DNA of 64,000 nucleotides, taken from contig NZ_QRAI01000002.1 in assembly GCF_014336955.1 (NCBI RefSeq), positions 681,930-745,929 on the forward strand. Direction: 5' to 3'. This document shows, piece by piece, positions 56,613 to 64,000 of this stretch. The DNA is from Saccharophagus sp. K07. Its GTDB lineage: Bacteria > Pseudomonadota > Gammaproteobacteria > Pseudomonadales > Cellvibrionaceae. The notes beneath the pieces were generated by a model. That model did not search any database. It was given only the letters and a program-made list of their open reading frames with translations, and was not told the origin of the DNA. How positions within the stretch are numbered: the first letter of the stretch is position 1; the number at the start of each line of letters is the position of its first letter. The position numbers were made by a program, and so were the translations under genes.

Positions 56613-57506
56613 CTATTCAGAAAATAAATAGGCAATTAATCCCAGTACAGCCAAGGTCAGACCTATAGCGACAACTTTGGCAAATAGGGAAAAGCCTTGC
56701 TTTTCCTGCGGCTCTTCCTGGCGATTGCCCGGTGACGTAGGTGCTGTTTTCCAGCGTTTTGGAGTAGTGGGTTGCGCCTTGGGTTTGGGTTGTTCAGGAA
56801 TAGGGATATTCAGTGCCGGGCGAATTAGGGTCTCTCTGCCATCGACGGCTTCTTTGCCGACAGATGTTGTCCGGATTTTGGCCGGCTCACTGGTTTCCTG
56901 GCGTCGCCCAGGTCCAAACACGCGAAAGCCGTAAACGTCCAGGCGCAGTAAATCACCTGAATACAATGCCCCTTCGCTGATTCGCTTGTCATTAATGAAA
57001 GTGCCGTTGGCCGACTTGAGATCCTTAACTTCGAGGCGATCTTCCCAAACCGTCAGCAATGCATGTTCCCGGGACAGATGAGTGCCGGCGAAGATCATGT
57101 CGCAGTGACTCGCGCGGCCGATTTTGATCTGGTTCGATTGAGAGCGTGAGCGGACCGGAAATTCCTGCCCGGAAAGCCAGCTCGAACAAGCCACCAGACA
57201 CCACTCCGGCTGATTTTCCGGCAACGAGGGATCGATAATCTCCAGTTGTACGCTGCCCAACTGGACCTTGTCGCCGTTTTGCAAAGCCTTTTGCGTAATT
57301 CTTATGCCGTTGACATAACTGCCTGCTTCACTGCCTAGATCGTGCAGACCGTAGGAGTCATTCGCAAACACAATACGCGCATGTTGCAGCTCGATCTGCG
57401 GATCCTCCAGAACAAGATCATTGTCTTCAGCGCCGCCAATAGTCAGAGACTTGTCGACCATCCAGACAGGTTCGCGGCGTTGATCTGTGAAGAGGATTTT
57501 CAGCAT
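56613..57506 (-). CDS. Tail-anchored protein with two FHA domains
   Basis: 297 residues. FHA domain 1 at about 20-90 (LTIGGAEDNDLVL, QHARIV, GSYVNG) and domain 2 at about 127-197 (IKIGRASHCDMIF, SREHALL, NGTFIND); both keep the phosphothreonine-binding residues (domain 2 better: GR, SxxH, N). A Pro-rich linker leads to one C-terminal membrane helix (VVAIGLTLAVLGLIAYLF). FHA domains bind phosphothreonine, but no kinase is encoded nearby. Partner unknown. Confidence 0.85.
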   Translation of the reverse strand: MLKILFTDQRREPVWMVDKSLTIGGAEDNDLVLEDPQIELQHARIVFANDSYGLHDLGSEAGSYVNGIRITQKALQNGDKVQLGSVQLEIIDPSLPENQPEWCLVACSSWLSGQEFPVRSRSQSNQIKIGRASHCDMIFAGTHLSREHALLTVWEDRLEVKDLKSANGTFINDKRISEGALYSGDLLRLDVYGFRVFGPGRRQETSEPAKIRTTSVGKEAVDGRETLIRPALNIPIPEQPKPKAQPTTPKRWKTAPTSPGNRQEEPQEKQGFSLFAKVVAIGLTLAVLGLIAYLFSE

Positions 57507-57756
57507 GGGCAGTCAGGTCCGGGCAGAGCGTTTGCCTTGGCTTGAGGTGCGGGCGCGGGCTCGTGCGATAAATCGAAGCGCATAATAGGTTTTTGTCCGG
57601 TCTTTTCAATCATCGTTCAGATAAAAGGAGGACTGCTTCATTCATTTTAGTGTAGGCATCACAAATTCAGCGTGCTCAAGGTTTTGCACGAGTTTGCTGC
57701 CGCGGGCGGAGCAGAGTGGGTAGAATGACGCCCCTTTGATTAAAAAGGCCGGTTCA

Positions 57757-58068
57757 ATGCAAAGCAAATCCACTACGGTTGTTATCCACTACTGCACTCA
57801 ATGCCAGTGGCAGTTGCGCTCAGTCTGGATGGCTCAAGAACTGCTCGCCAGCTTCAGCGATGAACTTTATCAGGTGATTCTTCAGCCAGGCACCGGAGGA
57901 GTCTTCGAGATTCTGGTAAATGGCCAATGCATCTGGGAGCGTAAAAGAGACGGGGGATTTCCCAGCGCAAAAGAGCTTAAATTGAGAGTGCGCGACGCAG
58001 CCTTCCCGGAAAAACCGCTCGGCGCTCATATTGAGTCTCGCAGCGGCAATCACTCGCAGGACGATTAG
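57757..58068 (+). CDS. SelT/SelW/SelH (Rdx)-family thioredoxin-fold protein
   Basis: 103 residues from the ATG at 57757. The CxxC is Cys13-Thr-Gln-Cys16 (VIHYCTQCQW), the position where selenoprotein W has CxxU; PGTGGVFEILVNGQCIWERK and GGFPSAKELK complete the family pattern. It is a probable redox protein; this copy uses cysteine, not selenocysteine. It starts the short run before the MMPL gene, 23 bases away. Confidence 0.87.
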   Translation: MQSKSTTVVIHYCTQCQWQLRSVWMAQELLASFSDELYQVILQPGTGGVFEILVNGQCIWERKRDGGFPSAKELKLRVRDAAFPEKPLGAHIESRSGNHSQDD

Positions 58069-58091
58069 TTTTCGATCTTTAAGGAATTTAT

Positions 58092-60647
58092 ATGATTTAT
58101 CGTTTTATCGAATCGTGGCTCTTTGTTGTCACACGATTTCCCAAGTTGGTATTACTGACGCTCGCAGTTTTGGCCATAGCGGCGGCTTTGGGATTTCCCA
58201 GGTTTAAAATAGATGCCTCCGCTGATTCACTGACTTTAGAAAACGATCAAGACCTCAATTACTTTCGCGAGAAAGTCAAAAATTACAGCAGTGGCGATTT
58301 CCTCATTGTCACCTTCACGCCCAAAGAAGACCTTTTCAGTGACGCATCTTTAAAGTTACTGCGCGAGCTGCAAGATGACTTGGCTGAAATAGAAGGCGTT
58401 TCCAGCATCAACAGCATTTTGAATGTTCCCCTTTTATTCAGCCCCAAGCGGTCACTGCGCGAAATTGCAAAAGAGCCTCGCACTCTAGAAACACCGGGGA
58501 TAGATCGAAATCTGGCAAAAACAGAATTTCTGGAAAGTCCCATTTATCGCGAGATGATTCTGGGGCCGGACGGCCAGACCACCGCACTGCAACTCAATCT
58601 CGCCGTTGATAAGCACTATATAGATCTAGTGCAGAAACGCGATGCTCTAAGGGCAAAGCGCGATCAGGAAGGTTTGTCGGATGCGGAAAAAGACGAGCTC
58701 GAAGAAGTCGCCCGCGTATTTCTGGAATATAGAACGGCGAGTGAAGCGCGCGCGCATGATCGGGTAGAAAAGGTTCGCGAAGTGGTCGCGCGCTACAAAG
58801 ATCGCGCGCAAATTTTCGTCGGCGGCGTCACCATGATTACTGCCGACATGATTACCTTTATTAAAAAGGACTTGGTGATCTTTGGCTCTGCCGCTGCTTT
58901 GTTTATAGCGCTGGTGCTCGCCATAATTTTCCGCTCATTGCGCTTTGTCGCCATCCCTATGGTGGTTTGTATTGCGACCATTTGGTTCATGATCGGACTT
59001 GTCAGCTGGTTGGATTGGCGACTGACGGTGATTTCCAGCAATTTTGTTGCGCTTCTGCTGATTTTGACCATGTCCATCGCCATTCACTTGGCGGTGCGAT
59101 ATCGCGAATTTGTCGATAAAAATCCCGACTGGACTCAAAAGGACGTGGTCGCAGAAACCATTCGTTTTATGGCTGTTCCATGTCTGTATACAACCTTGAC
59201 GACTATGGTCGCCTTTATGTCGCTGGTTGTCAGCGGAATTCGCCCGGTCATTGATTTCGGCTGGATGATGACGATTGGTCTGGGTTTCGGTCTGGCGTTG
59301 TCGTTTCTGATTCTGCCCGCAGCTTTGATGTTGATGCCGCGCGAAAAAGCTCGATTACATGTGCTCGGCAAAAAAGCCGAGGGCAAACCTCTGACCGCCT
59401 ATTGCTCCAAATGGATTGAAAAGCACGGCACAGCATTGATTGCCATCAGCTTGCTTCTGCTTGCCCTGGGTGTGGGGGGTGTAACGCGCTTACAGGTTGA
59501 AAATCGTTTTATCGATTACTTCCATGAAGACACGGAAATCTATCAAGGTTTGTCAGTTATCGATCAAAAGCTTGGTGGCACTACGTCTCTCGACATCATC
59601 ATTAATGCAAGAGCAACCAATGCCTTTACATTAGATGATGAGATCGATGCATCTAATTCCGATGAAGAAGATCCTTTTGCTGAAGCGGAAGATCCTTTCG
59701 ATACGTCGAGTTCTGAAGAGGATGATCCATTTGCGGATTCCGCTGACTCTGACAACAGTAAATCCAGTTATTGGATGACGGTAGCTGGCTTGCAGGAAAT
59801 CGAGAGAATTCACGACTATTTGGAAACCTTGCCGGAAATAGGCAAGGTTCAGTCTCTTGCCACGCTATATAAAGTAGGAAAAGAAATTAACGGCAGCCTC
59901 AATAATTTTGAGTTGGCGGTTATGCAACAAGCTTTGTCCGACGAGGTTCGCCAAGCGTTGGTTGATCCTTATATATATGGAGCGGAAGAAACGCGCATTA
60001 CCATGCGAGTCAAGGATTCATATCCGGGCTTGAAGCGCGCGGAACTGGTCGAACGACTTCGGCAACATCTTTCGAGTGAATTGCATCTGAATCCAGAGCA
60101 CTACCAATTCACCGGTCTTCTGGTTCTGTATAACAACATGCTGCAAAGCTTGTTCAACTCGCAGATTGTGACGATCGGCGCGGTGTTTCTGTGCATTATG
60201 GGAATGTTCGTTGTGTTATTCCGCTCAGTGCTGGTTTCGATTGTGGCTATCTTGCCCAACGCTCTTGCGGCAATTGTGATTTTGGGCGGAATGGGCTTGG
60301 CAGGAATTCCGTTGGATATGATGACCATCACGATCGCTGCGATCACTGTGGGCATCGGAGTGGATGATTGCATCCACTATATCCATCGATTCAAGAAAGA
60401 GGTGGCTGTAGATGGCGATTACGTAGCTGCTATGCATCGCTCTCACGCATCCATTGGCAGAGCAATGTTCTACACCTCGGTGATCATTATCTTTGGCTTT
60501 TCCATCATGGTGCTGTCGCAATTTATTCCGACGATTTACTTCGGAATACTCACCGGTTTTGCCATGCTAGTCGCTCTGTTGGGGGCGCTCTTCTTGCTGC
60601 CCAAACTGATTTTGATGGTAAAACCCTTCAAAGTGGCTGCTGTTTAA
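58092..60647 (+). CDS. RND/MMPL-superfamily transporter
   Basis: 851 residues, start behind AAGGA. Two six-helix halves: the first helix near 15-35 and a bundle at about 255-420, then a helix near 450 and a bundle at about 690-850 (GGMGLAGIPLDMMTITIAAI, GVDDCIHYIHRFKKE). Each half has a large periplasmic loop. The second loop contains an acidic insert at about 514-555 with three DPF motifs. MMPL proteins export lipids such as hopanoids or outer-membrane lipids; the substrate is not readable. It overlaps the ilvY stop by 4 bases, tail to tail. Confidence 0.88.
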   Translation: MIYRFIESWLFVVTRFPKLVLLTLAVLAIAAALGFPRFKIDASADSLTLENDQDLNYFREKVKNYSSGDFLIVTFTPKEDLFSDASLKLLRELQDDLAEIEGVSSINSILNVPLLFSPKRSLREIAKEPRTLETPGIDRNLAKTEFLESPIYREMILGPDGQTTALQLNLAVDKHYIDLVQKRDALRAKRDQEGLSDAEKDELEEVARVFLEYRTASEARAHDRVEKVREVVARYKDRAQIFVGGVTMITADMITFIKKDLVIFGSAAALFIALVLAIIFRSLRFVAIPMVVCIATIWFMIGLVSWLDWRLTVISSNFVALLLILTMSIAIHLAVRYREFVDKNPDWTQKDVVAETIRFMAVPCLYTTLTTMVAFMSLVVSGIRPVIDFGWMMTIGLGFGLALSFLILPAALMLMPREKARLHVLGKKAEGKPLTAYCSKWIEKHGTALIAISLLLLALGVGGVTRLQVENRFIDYFHEDTEIYQGLSVIDQKLGGTTSLDIIINARATNAFTLDDEIDASNSDEEDPFAEAEDPFDTSSSEEDDPFADSADSDNSKSSYWMTVAGLQEIERIHDYLETLPEIGKVQSLATLYKVGKEINGSLNNFELAVMQQALSDEVRQALVDPYIYGAEETRITMRVKDSYPGLKRAELVERLRQHLSSELHLNPEHYQFTGLLVLYNNMLQSLFNSQIVTIGAVFLCIMGMFVVLFRSVLVSIVAILPNALAAIVILGGMGLAGIPLDMMTITIAAITVGIGVDDCIHYIHRFKKEVAVDGDYVAAMHRSHASIGRAMFYTSVIIIFGFSIMVLSQFIPTIYFGILTGFAMLVALLGALFLLPKLILMVKPFKVAAV

Positions 60648-61516
60648 GCTTCTTTTATCCTCTCCCAAAAAGCCCGCACGATCGGGCTTTTCAGTCGCCT
60701 CGCCAGCACGCACAAGCCCACCTCATAGGGTTTGAGGCGGGGCTGGTGAGGATGCACCTTTACCTTTTCCGCCAAAGGGCTATTGTCCAGCACGATTTTA
60801 GGAACCAGTCCTACGCCAAGTCCCAGGCTCACCATGCTGACGATGGCTTCGTGGCCAGCGACCTGAGCGTAAATCTTGGGCGCGATTTTGCCTTTGCGAA
60901 ACCAGGCATCCAGTCGATCCCGCGCGACACCGCGCTCCGACACTATATAAGGCACTGACTGCCAGTACTCTTTTGAGTCACTTTGATCGGTTGGCCAATC
61001 CAGGGGCTGAATAAGCAGGAGAGGGGAGTCGATGATTTTTTTGAAATGAATTTCCTGCGGCATCACATCCTGGCGCGCCGCGATCGCTACATCCTCATGT
61101 CCGGCGACCACCCGCTCTATTGCCAGAGCTGGGTCGCCAGTATGGAGCTTGAGTTCAATGGCGGGGTGTGCTTGGCGGAAGTCTTTAAGGATGTCGTAAA
61201 GAAATGAATAGCTGGCGGTGACGGAACAATAAAGGCTAAGAGAACCCTGAAGTCGGCTGGAACTCCTCTGCAGGCTGTCGCGAAGCGTTTCCCAATGTTG
61301 CAAAGTTTCCCGTGCAAAGTTGGCCAGTTGAGCGCCTTGGGGAGTTAGTGCAACGGAGCGGTTGTTTCGAATAAACAATGACACCCCGAGCTGTTCTTCA
61401 AGCTGCTGGATACAACGGCTCAAAGTCGATGGGCTGACATGGCTAAGCTCCGCCGCCCGGTTGAAGTGGAGAGTCTCGGTTAACGTCAGGAAGAGCTTAA
61501 GCGGGGTGAAATCCAT
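60644..61516 (-). CDS. ilvY: IlvY, LysR-type activator of ilvC
   Basis: 290 residues. The N-terminal winged helix is LKLFLTLTETLHFNRAAELS with SPSTLSRCIQQLEEQLGVSL, followed by the LysR effector domain. It is divergent from ilvC with 110 bases between, the E. coli ilvY-ilvC arrangement, in which IlvY with acetolactate or acetohydroxybutyrate activates ilvC. An imperfect inverted repeat lies in the gap. Confidence 0.9.
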   Translation of the reverse strand: MDFTPLKLFLTLTETLHFNRAAELSHVSPSTLSRCIQQLEEQLGVSLFIRNNRSVALTPQGAQLANFARETLQHWETLRDSLQRSSSRLQGSLSLYCSVTASYSFLYDILKDFRQAHPAIELKLHTGDPALAIERVVAGHEDVAIAARQDVMPQEIHFKKIIDSPLLLIQPLDWPTDQSDSKEYWQSVPYIVSERGVARDRLDAWFRKGKIAPKIYAQVAGHEAIVSMVSLGLGVGLVPKIVLDNSPLAEKVKVHPHQPRLKPYEVGLCVLARRLKSPIVRAFWERIKEA

Positions 61517-61532
61517 AGTTTTGTTGCGAAAA

Positions 61533-61560
61533 ATGAAATATGAAGTTCCAAATATATCAT
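61533..61560. promoter_or_regulatory. Putative IlvY operator
   Basis: ATGAAATAT (61533-61541) and ATATATCAT (61552-61560) form an inverted repeat with one mismatch and a 10-base spacer, between divergent ilvY and ilvC. The ilvC -10 TAAAAT (61584-61589) lies 24 bases farther with no good -35, as expected for an activated promoter. Confidence 0.45.
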
Positions 61561-61611
61561 TTTACTCAACAATTTCTTGTGTCTAAAATGCGCCCGTCGC
61601 TAACTCTATGA

Positions 61612-62643
<1,032 letters not shown>

Positions 62644-62653
62644 TCCCTTCTTG

Positions 62654-62684
62654 CGCAGCTCCCCTCCCTGGAGCTGCGTTTTCT
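62654..62684 (+). terminator. Intrinsic terminator of ilvC
   Basis: CGCAGCTCC, loop CCTCCCT, GGAGCTGCG, followed by TTTTCTTCTT. Confidence 0.88.
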
Positions 62685-62819
62685 TCTTCCAATTCCAATC
62701 TCTAAGTTTGTTATCCCATAGCCAGCGAAATTGGCCTGTTATACCATGCCCATCATTTGTCTGAGCGCAGTGGTTGACTGCGACTCCCTGTTTTTAACGT
62801 CGCACAAAAAGGGCTGTAT

Positions 62820-63689
62820 ATGAACAAAACAAGCGGTGATGATCAGCAGGATAACCCGTTACTGAATATCGTGGACGAGCACGAAGAAGAGGTGGTTACA
62901 TCCACTGGGCAGAAGGAACGGCATAAAGGTGTATACCTCCTGCCTAATCTGTTTACTACGGCCGCCTTGTTTGCAGGCTTTTACGCGATCATTTCGGGGA
63001 TGAAGGGAAATTTTGAGGCGGCGGGATTGGCTATTATCGTGGCTCAGCTAATGGATGGCTTTGATGGCCGTATCGCGCGCCTAACGAACACCACCAGCGC
63101 GTTCGGTGTGCAATACGACAGCTTGTCGGACATGGTTTCGTTCGGTCTGGCGCCCTCCTTGGTCATCTTTAGTTGGGGGCTTGAGCCGCTAGGGAAGTTC
63201 GGCTGGGCAGCAGCGTTTCTTTTTGCCGCTTGTGCTGCTCTTCGTCTTGCTCGTTTCAATACTCAGGTTGAAACTGTCGATAAACGCTACTTTGTTGGCT
63301 TGGCCAGTCCACCGGCAGCGGCCATTCTTGCGACTACCGTTTGGCTGTGGCACGACGTGGTGCCTCCTTACGAGGTTTCGGTGTTGGTGGGAATCCTTAC
63401 TGTCGTTATCGGATTGTTGATGGTCTCCAATATCCGCTACACCAGCTTTAAAGGATTTAACCTGCGCGGCAGGGTGCCTTTCGTAGTGATGCTGGCTGCG
63501 TTGCTCGTTTTCATCATTGTGGTGATCAACCCGCCCACTGTCTTGTTGGCGATGGCATGCATTTATTGTTTGTCTGGACCTGTAATGTGGTTGCTTGCTT
63601 ACCGGAAATCAGTTGTAACAACTGGGACGCAGAAACCAGTTGAAGATGTGCAGATTCAGACCGAAAAAAAAGATGAAAAAAATAGTTGA
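62820..63689 (+). CDS. pssA: CDP-diacylglycerol-serine O-phosphatidyltransferase
   Basis: 289 residues, integral membrane enzyme of the CDP-alcohol phosphotransferase family (subclass II PssA). The signature is DGRIARLTNTTSAFGVQYDS followed by LSD. About eight membrane segments lie between residues 35 and 265, with a charged cytosolic C-terminus. It makes phosphatidylserine, precursor of phosphatidylethanolamine. It is followed by the rRNA promoter region. Confidence 0.95.
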   Translation: MNKTSGDDQQDNPLLNIVDEHEEEVVTSTGQKERHKGVYLLPNLFTTAALFAGFYAIISGMKGNFEAAGLAIIVAQLMDGFDGRIARLTNTTSAFGVQYDSLSDMVSFGLAPSLVIFSWGLEPLGKFGWAAAFLFAACAALRLARFNTQVETVDKRYFVGLASPPAAAILATTVWLWHDVVPPYEVSVLVGILTVVIGLLMVSNIRYTSFKGFNLRGRVPFVVMLAALLVFIIVVINPPTVLLAMACIYCLSGPVMWLLAYRKSVVTTGTQKPVEDVQIQTEKKDEKNS

Positions 63690-63783
63690 CGAAGCATGGG
63701 CGCATCCAGATAATGCGCCTCCCTCACGGCGGTGCAGCCAACTGACTCGATAGAAAATAGAGAGTCAGGCAAGCAAAAAAAGC

Positions 63784-63811
63784 TTGCAAAGCTCGAAAGA
63801 AAGAGTAGAAT
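63784..63811 (+). promoter_or_regulatory. rRNA operon promoter with GC-rich discriminator
   Basis: -35 TTGCAA (63784-63789), 16-base spacer, -10 TAGAAT (63806-63811), then the GC-rich discriminator GCGCGCC. An A-tract (AAAAAAA, 63776-63782) just upstream could act as an UP element. GC-rich discriminators are the hallmark of promoters repressed by ppGpp and DksA. Confidence 0.7.
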
Positions 63812-63818
63812 GCGCGCC

Positions 63819-64000
63819 TCACCAACGGGGTGAACCTAAAGTCCGAAGCGACTTGGGGCTGTTTAAAAATAGGATCAAGCAAAGCGTGTGGGCTCTTGTG
63901 GTTGAGTGAATTAAGAGATATTCAAACCCAAGAGACCATCAATTCAGCTTAGTAATAACGCGAATAGGTAGTCAAACGTGGTTTGAGCCAAGTTTAGAGT
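63819..64000 (+). other. Leader of a 16S rRNA gene (operon starts beyond the window)
   Basis: Transcribed spacer from about 63819. GGCTGTTTAAAAA (63857-63869) resembles boxA of the rRNA antitermination signal. The window ends with GAGCCAAGTTTAGAGT, the type of sequence that directly precedes the 16S 5' end in pseudomonad-like bacteria. The 16S gene itself is not in the window, so this is inference from leader character. Confidence 0.7.

Overview
The window is chromosomal DNA of a gammaproteobacterium. Gene order and protein motifs point to the Cellvibrionaceae or close relatives (Cellvibrio, Saccharophagus, Teredinibacter type). The reasons are a Pseudomonas-like backbone order (trmJ-iscR ... 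ndk-rlmN-pilF-rodZ-ispG-hisS-yfgM-bamB-der; rimP-nusA-infB-rbfA-truB-rpsO-pnp; dksA-gluQ-cbrX-cbrA-cbrB-pcnB-folK-panB) combined with a large secreted polysaccharidase carrying four carbohydrate-binding modules. No genus can be proven from the sequence alone. No prophage, insertion sequence, CRISPR array or tRNA gene was seen.

1-8.3 kb: the end of trmJ, then one Fe-S assembly operon, iscR-iscS-sufB-sufC-sufD-sufS-sufA-sufT-sufE, behind a promoter that lies inside a near-perfect IscR type 1 site and closed by a strong terminator. It occupies the place where most gammaproteobacteria keep iscRSUA-hscBA-fdx. 8.3-11.3 kb: a small outer-membrane barrel, a frameshifted FAD dehydrogenase and a flavodoxin-fold protein. 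11.5-20.9 kb: the ndk to der housekeeping run. 20.9-21.2 kb: a gene-free stretch with a strong promoter and two terminator-like hairpins, a candidate small RNA plus the rimP leader. 21.2-30.0 kb: the translation and RNA-decay operons rimP to pnp.

30.1-36 kb is accessory: a MipA/OmpV barrel, a circularly permuted GH16 beta-glucanase with three CBM6 and one CBM60-like module, a protein made of two degenerate methyltransferase-like halves, and a bactofilin. 36.2-49.2 kb, all on the minus strand: ppc, panB, a deoxynucleoside kinase, folK, pcnB, the CbrAB carbon-control system with CbrX, gluQ and dksA. Between cbrB and pcnB lies the most interesting element of the window: three CbrB-like half-sites, a sigma-54 promoter, and an RNA of about 245 nt packed with AANAANAA motifs and ending in a terminator. 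This is the arrangement of the Pseudomonas catabolite-repression RNA CrcZ.

49.5-64 kb is a mixed run: sfsA, a TfoX-C/Rieske pair, an M15 peptidase overlapping a HAD phosphatase, two unrecognised proteins, ppa, mpl-ubiX, a two-FHA membrane protein, a SelW-like protein, an MMPL transporter, divergent ilvY/ilvC, and pssA. The last 230 bases look like the promoter and leader of an rRNA operon whose 16S gene would begin just past the window edge.

Functional links: the Suf proteins build clusters used in this window by RlmN, IspG and the Rieske protein. CbrAB together with the candidate CrcZ would tune carbon use, including perhaps sugars released by the GH16 enzyme. DksA, encoded here, would act on the GC-rich discriminator of the rRNA promoter.
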